Below, piece by piece: positions 45,621-58,249 of a DNA stretch of 64,000 bases. The stretch's first letter is position 1. Each line of letters starts with the position of its first letter. The notes beneath the pieces are model-generated. The model ran no database searches. It was not told where the DNA came from and was given only the letters and a program-made list of their open reading frames with translations. The position numbers and the translations under genes are program-made. This stretch comes from Cryptomeria japonica (taxonomy: Eukaryota > Streptophyta > Pinopsida > Cupressales > Cupressaceae), in NCBI RefSeq assembly GCF_030272615.1, contig NC_081414.1:662480438-662544437 (forward strand), written 5' to 3'.

Positions 45621-47352
45621 ATATATAACCTCCCCTTTAATTGTTTTTATATAAAGGGTGCATGGAGTTGGAGCTATGGATAATTTTAACATGGTAAAAT
45701 TTATGAAAGTATAAATCATTAGTTAAAGTAAGGTAAATAACCCTACCCACTTGTAAACCATAAATTGTATCTTCTTAATAGATGCTCCACATCTTGCAAA
45801 CCCCCCTTATTTTGAATAATGTATAAATAATGTCATATATGTGGGCTAGATTGATCAAATATATTTAAAACTTCATTTAATGATATCTATTTTGAAGATT
45901 CTATGGTAGCAAAAATATTAAAAAAAAAATGTAATCAAGGTCTTAGACTTATCTTCACAATTTATAATTCATCTCAAGGTTAATCATGGTAGATAATGGT
46001 GGTATACTCAAATTGAAAAAATTGTACTACATTGTGAAAGAAATGGGAAAACTGACAAATAAAGTGTTTATGGACTCTTTGAATCATAAATATTTCTAGG
46101 GGTCACTACTATATAGTTTTCTTGTGAATTTTATCATTCCATTAAAACAAAAATCTCTAATCATCATTAGAAGGTACCAATATCTTTGCCTATGTAAGTC
46201 ATCATCGTTCCATACAAATCAACTTTGAAAACCAACCTTCATCCTTGGATTAAAATAAAGGAAGGATTAAACTTAATGTTTCTCTACAAAAAGCTTAATA
46301 TGTTTTAATAATTTTTTTAATATTGTTAAGATGTTTGACAAGATTAACATTTTAATTTATTTTGTACTTTGTTATTGGACTTGATCAACCCAATAACTCT
46401 GTACATGTTTTGAATTTCATATATGAAGGATATTCATGTAGTCTAGAATGCATGAATATTGTCATATCCTCGTGGAATGTATTTTGAGTATACAGATTGT
46501 ATTCTTATAAATTATGGGTGACCATATATATTAGTTTTTCAAATAAATGATATATATTTTTTAAAACATCTACATAATTGTTATAAGGATTTTCATTAGA
46601 AAAATGATTATTCAATTTATGTATTTAAAAATGGAACAAAAAGAATGTTAAGAAAAAAACTCTGTGAATTAAATGATGAAAAGAATGTAGGTGAAGTAAA
46701 ATAGAAATTGAAAAATAATCAAGTATGCAAATTTTCAGTTAATGACTACATGTTTTTTGACTTGTGAGGACAACATCTAAGTTACAAGGGGAGAAATGTT
46801 ATGGGACTTTTCCCCCATGATTTAAAAGAGAAAAAAAAAAATAAAAAAAATATAAAATAGAATATGATTAAAGGATATCTTCTATTATAACCAAGACACA
46901 TTCATGGGATGATTATAAGGTAAAATTATTGGAAAAATGGGGTGTGATATTTGGAACCACCCTTTGGTATTTATATAAAATCATGAAAAATGAAAGGGGG
47001 AAGGAACTTACATATAGAGAGAAAATAATACAGGAGAAGGAATAATTAGAGAGAAAATAATAGAGGAAAAAGAAATTGAAAGAAGCAAGAGAAGGGGCAT
47101 ACAACGTGTGTCCAACTCGTGGTACAACGTACACCCGGGCTAGGACTGTGTTTATTTCATGCCGTTAAGGTATGTGGGGTTCTGTGTAAGAAATGTGTCC
47201 TCCTTATTTCATGTCGTGAAGGTATGTGGGGTTTTGTATAATATGTGAAAATATAATAATACTTCATATTCAAAATAACATGTTTACTATTAAAAAAAAC
47301 TATATATTGAATAAGTTGGCATTGCATCAACACCTAATATAAATTAGTAGGT

Positions 47353-47354
<2 letters not shown>
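45621..47354. other. AT-rich intergenic DNA
   Basis: No supported gene. May include more of the decayed copia element at its left end. Confidence 0.4.
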
Positions 47355-47355
<1 letters not shown>

Positions 47356-47389
<34 letters not shown>

Positions 47390-47415
47390 AATATATATAT
47401 ATATATATATATATA
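47356..47415. repeat. Microsatellite (AC)n followed by (AT)n
   Basis: About 16 AC units (47356-47387), CCA, then about 12 AT units to 47414. Confidence 0.95.
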
Positions 47416-48089
47416 CTTACTAATGTATATTTATGTGGGGTTTAGGTGATGATAGTGAAATTTAATTTCACAGGTTATTTTATTTGGGCTAGAAAGTTTT
47501 ACGATATTCTTTTTTGACCATCTATGTTTACGATTTTTATTGAGCATGCATATTTACGATTAATTAAATTTTATTTTAGTATTATATGATGATCTTATGT
47601 TACTCTTGTAGGGTACGCTAAGTGTCGCTGAGATGCATTCTTCCCCAAGGTCCTACTCAAGAACATCTAACTAATGAAAGGTAATTGAACACAAATTTAA
47701 TTCAAATAATAGTTTAAAGAACTTATATGAGTCATTGTAGCATGAGTTAGATGTTAATTTTTAAAATTTATTATGATTATACATATATTAATAGTCTTAC
47801 ATTCTTGTCTTCTTTATACAACAACCAATGTGGTTTAAAACCTTGATGACTGTACTTGAAACTTTGGAAGAAGAGAGGAAAGAGGTACATGTTTTGTTAA
47901 TATTCTTGATATGATGATTATATGCACATGTATATTAATTGTATTACAATCTTGTCATTTTTTCATATAGGAAATTGCCATAGTTGTTACATCCATGATG
48001 ACTCCTCCTAGGATGATTGGACCTTCTAGAACATTGGAAGAAGGGAGACAAGAGGTATATATATATATATATTAAAGATAGTGTATCAA
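47416..48089. other. Intergenic DNA with two exon-like similar segments
   Basis: Segments ending GAAGAGAGGAAAGAG|GTACATG (about 47884) and GAAGGGAGACAAGAG|GTATAT (about 48054) look alike and both end in a plausible splice donor. The second is preceded by TTTCATATAG, a plausible acceptor at 47970. This could be a fossil or hypothetical gene piece. I do not call a CDS. Confidence 0.3.
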
Positions 48090-48910
48090 AGAGGATTACA
48101 TTATAAGGAGCCCTTGCCCCAAATTAGATTAGTATGATCACTAGTAGCTCAAAAAGGTCAAAAAATAAGCAATGCACCTGATCCAAATGGTCAAACAAAT
48201 TCTAAAATAGTCCTAATCCCAAGAACCTACATTGTTACTGCATTCAACCTTACCACTATTAGAAGTACCTAATGAAGGCACTATATCGGGGTCAACAATG
48301 ATATTCTATTTGGCTTCATAAGTCCTTTGCTTCATAAGTCCTTTGCTTTCCATTGTTTCTTTCCTCTGTCTTTCTTGATGATTGTTGACAAACTCTAACT
48401 CCTCTTTGTTTTGTGTGTTCTTCTCATGAGGAAAGAAGTGAGTTGATTGTATATCTACTTTGTACAACAACATTACACCCTACTGCAACAAGATCATGAA
48501 TATGCCTTTAGGGATCTCCATTGTTGCTAAAACTTGCATCACGATAGAAAAGTAGGTGAGTTTACAGTTGAACCTAGTAAAGAACCTTCTTTTGGAATGA
48601 AAAATCTCTTCTTTTCTCGTTTTCCACAAACACCAAATAATTTCTATAGTTAAAATCAACCAAAGTCTATTTTAAAAACATCAAATTTATCAACATACTT
48701 GACTAAAATCTCAGCCAAAGAAAAACCACCAGTTTTGTTCCAACAAATAGGTAAACTAACCATAAGAGACCAAATTTACACTCAAAGAACAGATGCTCAA
48801 AAGTTTCATTCACATTACAAAAACCACAAATCCTAGTGGGCAACCCATATAAATGCAAAACATTATCAACAATAATCCTTTTGTGTCAAAAAAGCCAAGA
48901 AAAACGTCTT
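48090..48910 (-). pseudogene. LINE-type retrotransposon fossil (zinc-binding RT tail)
   Basis: On the minus strand from about 48905 the frame reads HKRIIVDNVLHLYGLPTRIC followed by GFCNVNETFEHLFFEC, the pattern of the zinc-binding domain (CxxC, then H, then C) found after reverse transcriptase in plant LINE polyproteins. A further stretch with ENEKRRDF and FHSKRRFF-type sequence follows. Stops and frameshifts are frequent. The 3' limit is unclear. Confidence 0.55.
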
Positions 48911-50674
48911 TTGAAGGTGAAAAACCCAACAATGAAGTATATCTTTATTATTTCAAATATGTCAAGTATCTTTACAAAGAATTTCTTCATACTTTAAAGC
49001 TATATGATGGTATAGATTCACCCTAGGCTGCTCTATGCAATCCGAACTGCTGTAGGAATGTGAATTGCTGTATGATTATCTCTCTTGATCAATTAGTATG
49101 TCTTGAAGATGAGAGTACACTACTAAAGAAGAAGTTGATATGTTAGAAGAACACAAACTACTTTAGGAGAGATATCAATCTGCTTGTTGTGTGAATGATG
49201 CGATACTTTTGTGAGAGAGATACAACCCATATATATACTCGAATATGTATGCTTTCAACCATCACAACTTCTCCAAGGGTCGAACATAAACTTAATCAAC
49301 ATGACTCTTCATTAGAGATCGATGACATTATAATTAACACTTCTCAAGGTGGTGAATTTATATGCTATTTAGTTTACAAATATAAAGTCGACACATTATG
49401 TAATAATTACATTATTAATATAAGCAAATCGTGTTTTTTCACTTGTCAATTTTAATTCTTTATTAAATCGGTATATGTAATTGTCTAAGGCCGATAGGCC
49501 AATTAGACAATTAAGTTATCTATGTCTGCCCTAAAGGAGTCCGACCATATCTATGGTCACCAATGTATAGTCTTGTTGATTTCACTTGTTTTGATGTGGA
49601 GTCATGTTCTGCGAGTATACTATTTGTGAGTTGATCCGATGTTTTGTGAGACCATGTATTCTTTCCTTTGTTTGCTAGTGGGTCTTAGTGCTATCTCCTA
49701 GCACGGAGGGGTGGTTCTTTTTGAGCCACATGGTCGAGTGGTAGTGCCACTTTCCATCAGTATCATGTTCGCTTTCTTCTTGCGAGGGTTGTCTTTGCAG
49801 GTGTTCCAGATGCTCTTTTGTTTTGATCATCTTCTTGTTTCAGTTGGATTTCCTTTGTACTCCTTCGATTCATTATTGTACCCATTTGAACTTTATGAGT
49901 TCAGTTGTATTATTTGTATTATTATGCCTTCTTGGCATGTTGTAAACTATGTAACTCATTATATGATCTTTTATTTAATTCATATGTTATCCTGTAATTT
50001 AAATGCAATGTTATTGAAATAATATAAGTTGGTAGATCTTGTAATGGTAAATATGTGGTTATTAAATGTTTTATTGTAGTAAAACAGAAGTATGTAATCA
50101 TTAGTATGTAGGGAAATCAAATGCAAGTATGTAATTTTGAGCATGCCTAATTCAGTTCTTTAAATGAATATCATTGCAATGTATTAGGGATAGTTAACAT
50201 GCATCATAAGTGGATAAGTGAACCTTAAGCTTTCAGTTTCTTTTTAAAGTAATCTTCGTTGGAAACCCTTTAGGAATATGGACAAGTATTCCACTTGTGT
50301 AATTAATCAGTGCAATGTTATGTTAAAAAAAATTATTTCTGCTTTTATTCCTATGTTTTAGTGTGATCCTTTAGGGTTCTTGGTAGGGCATTACAATATC
50401 ATATTTCTATATATATCTTTTATTTGAAGTAAGTTATTTTTTTAGAAAGAAACATAGATACTAATTCTTAATTGTGGGATTTAATTATTTTTTCTTTAAA
50501 TGAAATAGCACATTATTAGATGTTATTAGGGGTCATTTTCAGTTATGATAACATAAATATGTGTAGGAGATTTTTCCTTTTCACGGGCATTTTTATTTTC
50601 AAATATTAAATGCTTCTAGTTAGTTATTTGTTAGGGATGTGTGTCAAATATGGGCTAAAAGAGAAGGGTAGATT
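48911..50674. other. Intergenic DNA
   Basis: No supported gene. Open stretches at 49195 and 49711 have no recognisable content. Confidence 0.5.
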
Positions 50675-51106
50675 ATGGGCTATAAGCAAGAGACAATAAG
50701 GTTAATGATTGTGGAGTTGGACAGAGAGAAGAAAGAAGGTGATGACGAGATTGATCTCATTTTTGCCAAAGTTACCGATCTTCCTTGTTATTTTTATGAT
50801 GGCAATCAAAATCTCGTTACTGGTGAAGCTATCACACATGAATTCCTTTCCTTAATGGATCACTGCACGGGACAAAATTTCCCACTTGATACATTTGATA
50901 AGCTATTGGAGATCTAGGTCAGTTTTGAAGTCCTTGCATCCATGCTGAAGGACAGGAAAAAGAAATAGGTAAAGATTGAAGATGCAATTTCCTGTGTTCG
51001 AGTGATCATGAGTTCTACCCCAATGCCAGACGAATCAAAGATGAAAGCCATCCTGGCTAAGTTCAAATATTTCCAAAAATCAAATGAGGAGGAGAAAGAT
51101 GAATAA
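50675..51106 (+). pseudogene. Small unknown ORF with two stops
   Basis: The frame from ATG 50675 (MGYKQETIRLMIVELDREKK) is open for 80 codons. After a TAG it continues in the same frame (VSFEVLASMLKDRKKK), a second stop, and then VKIEDAISCVRVIM to a TAA near 51104. Acidic and helical, without a known motif. It looks coding by composition and may be a relic of an unknown element-borne ORF. Upstream and downstream sequence gives no clue. Confidence 0.3.
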
Positions 51107-52118
51107 AGCTTCCCCTTTTAGCTTTTTCTTTTTATGCAGTTGCATCATTAGAGCTGCACATTTTCTTTATGCTGTAGTTGTAGTAAAGTGGGACCGTGCA
51201 GTTGAATTAGTCAACTGTGCCCACATTTTTCTCCATTTTTTTCCTATTTAAGGAGGACCTCATTTGTAAATATTTATCTTTTTCATGCTAAGCAAAACTC
51301 TGCAGAATTTTTGCCTCAACTAAGACTTTGTGCTTTTGTTGTGAAGATTCTATCAAGCAAATAAAGAAAACAATTTTGTTTGATCTCAAACTTTGTGTTG
51401 TGTCAAGAAAATTGTTTATATGAGTTAATGTTCTTATGTCCATTACATATATATGTTCTTTACTTCTTTGATATTGGAGATATTGTTATGTGGGTAAAAG
51501 AGCTCTTGAATCGTGCGAGTAGACTGTGTGCTCCTAGTATATTTGGGAAATCTTTTGGTAATTAGGTGGTTAATGGTAGGCTTTGTATTACTGTAGTTAC
51601 TTGTAGTTTAAAGGATTAGGAATTTATATTTGAAGACTTTGAGCTACAAGTTAAATTTTTAATTATTTGTAATAATCAGTTTGAGTTAGTACTACATTCA
51701 AGAGAGACTTTGCGCTACTTGATTGTAAGTTTTAGCGTAGTTTGTTAGATTTATTGTTCTTTTTTTAAGTATCTAAAATGATAGAGAAATTGTAACAAGG
51801 TAGAGGGAAAATACATAGACTCTGAAAAAAGAGAGTTATATGCCCAAGACCAACCCACAAATTTTGATTTCTGATTAATTAGAGAAGAAATTTCAACCTC
51901 CCCTTGATGAGAGGAGAGATTAATTTCTCAACATAGCTGTGTGTGAATTATATATTTTGCCATTGGTATGCTGGTGACAAAATATTCACCCAAAACTTCT
52001 TTCAATTCTGTATGTACTGGTATACCGATTGGTGTATGCATGTTTTAATAAGGCTAAAATTTATCAATCCGGTATAACATTGATTCACCCCCCCTCTCAG
52101 TGTTATTGGATTCCAACA
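51107..52118 (+). other. Flank and part of the 5' LTR of the copia-like element
   Basis: The LTR must end at 52118 (CCAACA), since the primer-binding site follows. A C-run plus TCTCAGTG at 52086-52102 is the usual U5 end of this copia group. The LTR start is not found. Only 162 bp of the other LTR survive for comparison, and they do not clearly match within this stretch. 51,107-51,800 shows no gene. Confidence 0.5.
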
Positions 52119-52186
52119 ATTGGTATCAGAGCCTTGTGCCTCAGAGGAAGTCTAACAGCTTGAGGAGGATCTTGAATCCAGAATCC

Positions 52187-53227
52187 ATGGACATGGGTTT
52201 GGAGAAGCAACTTGAGATGACACTTGAAGATTATGATGCTGAAAGGTTGAAGAGCTTAAAGCTACAAGATGAATCGAATTCTGCTGAGGAATTAATTTTT
52301 GTCCTACATGAGAGGCTATCATCTGTTCAGGCTAGGAGGAAGGAACTTTTGGAAAATCAGGACGATGAAGAGAAAGATGCACTTAAGGAACAATGTTAGA
52401 AATTGAGTCAAGAGAACATGGTTATGAGAAATGAAATGCAAGCTATAACTATGACAATGTCTAAAGAGATTAAGGACCAGAAGAAAAAGGAATAAAATTT
52501 TGTTGCATCCCTGAAGAACAAATTTGAAGAATGTGGTAGGTTGGTTCATGAGAATGATATGTTAAGAACTGATTTAGTATAATCCCAGAGTAATGAACAA
52601 GAGCTTGAGAGACAAATGATAATTTTGAGAGAAGATCTAACTACTACAAGTGACTATAAAGAAAAAATCAAGATTAGTTCAACACAACTAGATGAATTGT
52701 TGAAGAGACAAAGATAGATTGGAGATTCCAATGGACTTGGATTTGAGCAAGGACAAACTTTCGGTACTGCTAATGAAGATCAAAACTATAAGGCATCGGT
52801 AAGGCAATTTAATGCTTATAAATTTAATGGTAGATGTTTTGTTTGCACTAGATTTGGTCACATGGCTAGGCAATGTAGAAACAGAGCAAATCAGAACCCT
52901 AATTCTGCTCCCGGTAAATGTTCTAAATGTAATAAGTATGGTCATAAGACAAAAGATTGAAGAATGAATGTCAAATGCTATGCATGTGGACAATTTGGAC
53001 ATATGGCTAATCAGTGCAGGTTAAGCAATTATACCAGTTTTAGCAAAGCAATTCAAAGGAACAATGTTACATGTTATGCATGTAATGAGGTTGGACATAT
53101 TGCTAAATTCTGTAGAAGTAGAAATCCATCAGTTGGTAATGGAGGATCAAATGAGAAAGGAAAAGAAAAGGTTAGTGAAATCCGACAAGATAATACTCAG
53201 AGATGGGTCAAGAAGACTAAAAAATAA
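52187..53227 (+). pseudogene. Gag-like ORF with coiled coil and four zinc knuckles
   Basis: Likely start ATG 52187 (MDMGLEKQLEMTLEDYD). A long charged helix or coiled coil follows (AEELIFVLHERLSSVQARRKELL, then NEQELERQMIILREDL), then four CCHC zinc knuckles: CFVCTRFGHMARQC, CSKCNKYGHKTKD (last Cys replaced by a TGA stop), CYACGQFGHMANQC and CYACNEVGHIAKFC. Stops at 52397, 52492, 52579 and 52715 interrupt it. The usual copia UBN2 capsid domain is not recognisable. Zinc knuckles bind RNA, so the protein presumably packages the element transcript. Confidence 0.7.
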
Positions 53228-53680
53228 TTAGCAGATGGAAATGCACCGGTTACTTATCCGACAGAGGAGGTTGGTCCTGCTCTGGTAGGTAGCTCATCCG
53301 GTAATTGAGGCAAATGCCTTAGGGGTAGAAAAAATTCATGAAAATGCTACATATGCCCCGGGAAGAGGTTCTGGAAGATGTTTCAGACATTGGAGATTCT
53401 TATTTGGCATGGATATGTTTTATTTGAGATCCGATATCTTTCACCGAGAGTCATTGATGTCAATAGAAGATTAGGGTTTTTCTTGGAGGTTAAAAGGTCA
53501 AATTCACTTCATTATTGATCACCTTGCATTCAGAGCGATTTCAGCATGATTAAGAGCGATTAAGAGTGATCAAAGGCTATTCAGTGCAATCATATATCTT
53601 CTTGAGCGATTTCACTGGCGACTGGAAGAGTTTGTTAGGGTTTTTCACCAGAAGTGATTAACAGGTATTTATCTTTAATC

Positions 53681-56600
53681 ATGGAAGCAAGATCATCATC
53701 TATTCCAATATTTATTGCAAATTCCATTGTAGTAGAAGTTAAGGACTGCCCCAGGCCAATTTTCAAGTGGTATCCACATGTGTCTACCTTGGAAGATTCG
53801 GTTGGAGCATTTTCCCGTGTTCCGGAGGGAGTTGTTTATGTTGAAGATGTTAGGGCATACATACATTGTCACATTGAGGATTTGGGGACATCTGAAATAA
53901 AGGGCATGTACATGAGCGAGCTTATGGGAGAATCTGGAAAGATCAAACCGACATACAAGAACATTGAAGACTTAGGGTTTACCGACATTCTGGACATCCC
54001 TGAATTCGAAGATGAAATCATAAGGTATGTTTTGAGCAGAGTACATGGATAATTTATCTGGTTAGATAGACCTTACAAGATCATAAAGGAAGCCATTAGG
54101 GCAATCACTAGTTTACCACAGGTTGGGCAACGTCCAAACAAGAAGGTTTTGAATGATTATGTCAATAAAATCACTGACACGATATCTGACAAAAGATCTA
54201 TGAGAATACGCACTATTACTGACACAAACATTAGATTCGATAGCATGATCATCAGGTATAAGGTAACTCAGTCAAACCGTCTGAATTCTATTTCCAGTTC
54301 CTGTATTTTCGCAGCTTACAAAATGATGAGAGAAAATGAGAAATTGGATCTATGCGGTTGGATGTTAGATGAGTTATTAATAAACCTAGGAAAGATTAAG
54401 GGTGAAAAGGAAGGAACTTTCCGGTATGACAACTTAATTGTCTGCTTAATGTTATTTTTCATGAATGACACTCCCAGTTTTGGGAAGAGGCATTGTGAAT
54501 TTGATATCCCGGTAGGGAGACAATTGAAACAGTCAATTGCTACTTTAGGCAGTCAGAGAGATGCTAAAGTATGAGGATATTTTAAGGGATTCCAGAAGTC
54601 TATGAAGTCTAGGGAAAGGGTTCCTAAGCATATAGTTGAAAAATACTCAACTGACATATGCTTCATGGTGAAGAAGGATGAAACACTTATGAAAGCAGTT
54701 AAACCCCAAAAGATTTGGATTGAGGAAACTGGCTATGAAGTTGATGCACAGAGCCTTGATGCTTATGCAAAAATATTGATTGATGCACTTGTTGATGAGG
54801 CTGAGAAGCCTTGTGGTACTGCAAAGCAAAAATCACAAGAGGTTGAAACAGAGTTCAACCAGAAGAAAAGAGAGGAGCAGGAAGGAAAAGCAAGCAAGTT
54901 TGTAGAGAAGGTCTCATAGGACATTAAAACATTAATTGATGCTGTCCCAGAGAAAGGCAGGAAGAGGAAGAATCCAAAAGTACACATTGAGACTGTTACA
55001 GTAGAGTTTGAATCTGAGGATGACACACCCTTGGCTTTCAAGAGGGTTGTAAGGAAGAAAACAAAGGAAACAAAGGTAGAGGCTAAAAAACAACCAGTTA
55101 GGAAGGTTACATTCAAAATACCGACACCGAAGCAAGCACCAAAGGTAACACCTTCTGCTCCATCCGCAACTGCAAGAAGGAAGAAGAAAAATGACATTGA
55201 TATGGCTATTCAATTTGTTAATGTAACTATCATACCACCAAAAACTTGTGTAGAGTTAGTAGATGAAATCACTAAGGATGGCATGTTAAAGAATGTACAA
55301 TTTTATTATGAACACTTAGAAGATGATAAACAAAGAGAGGTAGAGGAAGCAGTATTATTATATCTGGATATCTATAAGAAAGCCTTAATAGAAATTGAAA
55401 ACCAAATACCGACAGAATTATATAATATGTTAGATGCTAGAAGACTGTTAGCAATGCAAGAAGACAAGCATATTTAAATTCAAGAGTTGTTACTTGTTTG
55501 TGCTACTATTGCTCCAGAGGAAATGGAAAGGACATTTAAGGTGGTAGATAGAAAACTCTTTAATATCAAACATAGAATAACCAGTCTTATGCTAGGAAGG
55601 GTAAATGAGATAATAAAGGAGACTCAAAAGACATGGGTTAAGTTCTTTGAGGAGAACAAAGGTTTTTTTACTTCACCGGAATCAAAGAAGGATATTGTAG
55701 ACATCCTGGTTGAAGGAAAAGGAAAGGGGATTATGGGTACTTCACCCTCATTTTTGAAGAACATTAGATAGTGGAAATCAAGCCCCTGGTAGATACAAAT
55801 GTATAGACAGATGTTGAGACACCGACAAATATAGAGAGTGAAAATGTTGATGATGTACAAGATACTAATATTGAGGATAACAGTCCTTCGGATGCAAATG
55901 TACAGGTTGAGGTTATAGTTCCTACAGGGGAATCGACAGTTATCGAGACTGTACCAAGTGGCAAAGCCACTGGTGCAAGTGAGGAAGCTATAAAGGATAA
56001 ATCATCAAAGGAGAAGAAAGGGGAATCCGACAGGGAACCAATAGTAGGTCCATCATTGTTATCAATTGACACCTCGTAGGTTGTAAAGAAAAACATGTCT
56101 GAGATGAGTCCTACTGAACTCATGATGATGGTTGCACAAAAATTAATGAAGGAGAGATCTACAGATAAAGGGATTATTGATCAGTCAATCACTATTTTAC
56201 ACAGACTAGTCCCAGAGTGCAAGATTGACAATGAAGCGAGTCCATCCGGCAAGATGAAGATAATTACTGAGCACATTTCAAAGGATTTTCAATCCTTGCA
56301 ACAGATTTCAAACCAACAAGCATTAGAGAGGTTCACATAGGCTAAATAAGATGCATTTGATCAAGTGATTGAATCTGAGAAGAATAAGATTGATGAAAAG
56401 TTGAAACTGACAGATAATTCTTTGAAGTAGTGTACAAATATTTATAGGATATGTTGTAACACAGATGTACTTACAGTTAATGTGGATAAGAAGATAAAGG
56501 AATTTCAAGAGAAAATTGCAAATATAGCTAATTCTTTTGATGGATTGACTTCATTGACTACATCTATTGATGGTCAATTTTTGATTTTGGAAGCCCAAAT

Positions 56601-56880
56601 TTCTATTCTTGAGAAGGAAAAAGACAAAATCATAAGAAGAGCCAGAAGCTTGAGAGGCTTGGTGAGTCCTCCATTGGATTCACTCAGTGTACATAAGAAG
56701 GAATGTATGGATATGATTGGAAAGCCCACACCGGCAGAGGTAAGTGAGAAAGAGTCATTTGCACATATATTAAATGGACTTGTATCTATTTCCGACACTT
56801 TCAAAACTGGTTGGGATACTTATCTTGAGCTATTAGAGAAGGCTTATCTGAAAATTTTGAAATTTGTTAAGCTTCGGTAA
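53681..56880 (+). pseudogene. Large unknown ORF in the position of copia pol
   Basis: Begins at ATG 53681 (MEARSSSIPIFIANSIVVEV) and ends at TAA 56878-56880, about 1,067 codons with roughly eight stops. In order: an N-terminal domain with FKWYPHVSTLEDSVGAFSR and IEDLGFTDILDIPEFE; a region with RIRTITDTNIRFDSMIIRYK, SSCIFAAYKMMREN and LCGWMLDELLINLG; a Lys-rich basic part (KRVVRKKTKETKVEAKKQ); a helical part (EMERTFKVVDRKLFNIKHR); an acidic variable part; and a C-terminal coiled coil (EAQISILEKEKDKIIRRARSL) ending ILKFVKLR. I see no enzyme motif. Order of regions (basic middle, coiled-coil end) is loosely like the unknown ORF at 15099-26803, but I find no convincing sequence match. Confidence 0.6.
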
Positions 56881-57132
56881 GATATTTTTGGGATATTCAT
56901 TGTACAGTTTTGGATCTTTGACATTTTTTTAAATTTTTGATGGCATTGATGTCAAAGGGGAAGTGATATAGATGTGAAAAAGGAAAAGAAGGAGTTGTAT
57001 ATATTAGGGGGAGTATGGAGTATTCTGCATTGATGAATATTCAGCTCAGGGGGAGCAGGTAGGATGAAACCGATAGACGAAACCATGACCATTTTTCACA
57101 TGAGTGTTGCCATCAATGCCAAAGGGGAAGAT

Positions 57133-57294
57133 TGTTGGCAATTGACACTCAATTGGTTGGTTTCACTATGTTGTCATTGATGGCAACATGGTATCTTGTT
57201 CCGACTTCATATTTTGGTTCAATTGTGTACCGACAGGCACTTCATAGACACTACACTGGCATCAACAGGATAGAAGGATTTTTTTGTGTAGACA
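57133..57294 (+). repeat. Start of the copia-like 3' LTR, truncated
   Basis: TGTTGGCAATTGACACTC directly after the purine tract. The sequence runs to about 57294, where TGTAGACAC of a gypsy LTR begins, so the gypsy element inserted here later. Confidence 0.7.
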
Positions 57295-58041
57295 CTTAAA
57301 AATAATTATTTTTAATTCCTCACATAATTAATTAATTAATTATGTTAATTCAAATTCCCCTCAATATATGTTGTCACTATAGTATGTGACTGATTTATTT
57401 AATAAATCAATCCCTTTCTTTATTCTTCTAAAAGATTAAATCCTCACAAATCTTCCTCTTGGCTAATTAATTTCAATTAATTAGTTAACCCACATGATTC
57501 CTACAAACCATCTTCTTAATTCATCATTAACCTAATAAAGTCTTCTAGAAACTCCCTAAACTCACTTAACCTTATTCTTCTAATTTTTAAATTCTCTCCG
57601 ATCATTCTCTCTCCTAGTCAAATCCTCCTACAAATCCTAATCCCACCTAACATTTCCTCTAATCCCCCTCCTAATGAGTTGCTAATGGCTAATCATCATG
57701 ATTAGCCACGAAGTCAACTCCTTGTCCCTTCCATCCAACCACTAGCTTTTAATGCTCTTTTCCTAGGTGAATGTGAGATTTTCAAAATCTCACAATCCTC
57801 TAGGCATCTCCTTTCCCAAGGAATTTTTAATTCCTTCTTATTCCTCCAATCCCCATGATTATCCCTTTTTGGAGAATTTTAAATTCCTTCTCCTCATTCT
57901 TCAAGGAATGTCACATCCCTTGCTCCTCTCAAGGCACATTGGGAAATCTTCCCAATGCACTTTTCTCTTCTTGAGGTACCTTAGGAAGTCTTCCCAATGT
58001 ACCTTGAGGAGTGTGGAGACAAGAAATGTCTTTAAGACATA

Positions 58042-58229
58042 TCTCTTGGTCTCCACACCCTCTCTTAGACCTTGTGTGAGCTCACAAACAATCCTAGCCC
58101 TTCATCTTGAATCCATCTCAACCGTCCATTCTTCCTCTCTTGGTCTCCACACCCTCTCTTGGACCTTGTGTGAGCTCACAAACAATCCTAGCCCTTCATC
58201 TTGAATCCATCTCAACCGTCCATTCTTCC
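58042..58229 (+). repeat. 94-bp tandem duplication in U3 of the gypsy LTR
   Basis: TCTCTTGGTCTCC starts at 58042 and 58136. Both copies continue with ACCTTGTGTGAGCTCACAAA and CATCTCAACCGTCC and are nearly identical. The duplication ends 12 bp before the TATA box. Confidence 0.85.
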
Positions 58230-58240
58230 TCTCCTCCTCT

Positions 58241-58249
58241 TATAAATTG
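58241..58249 (+). promoter_or_regulatory. TATA box of the plus-strand gypsy LTR
   Basis: TATAAATTG just downstream of the duplicated U3 block. Confidence 0.5.

Larger units (their letters stand above)
52121..57294 (+). mobile_element. Copia-like non-autonomous element with a large unknown ORF instead of pol
   Basis: Primer-binding site TGGTATCAGAGC at 52121, gag-like part with zinc knuckles (to 53227), then an ORF of about 1,070 codons (53681-56880), a purine tract AAAGGGGAAGA near 57121-57131, and 57133-57294 as the start of the 3' LTR (TGTTGGCAATTGAC). No protease, integrase, reverse transcriptase or RNase H is visible anywhere in between. It would need enzymes from another copia element. 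The 3' LTR is cut off by a gypsy LTR beginning at 57297. Confidence 0.75.

Noticed and set aside
54763-55213. Minus-strand ORFs opposite the unknown ORF at 54-55 kb
   Set aside because: Shadows of Lys/Glu-rich coding sequence, which reads as Phe/Leu-rich sequence on the other strand.
15099-56880. Homology between the two large unknown ORFs (15.1-26.8 kb and 53.7-56.9 kb)
   Set aside because: Both have a basic region and a coiled-coil end, but I found no aligned block of residues, so I keep them separate.
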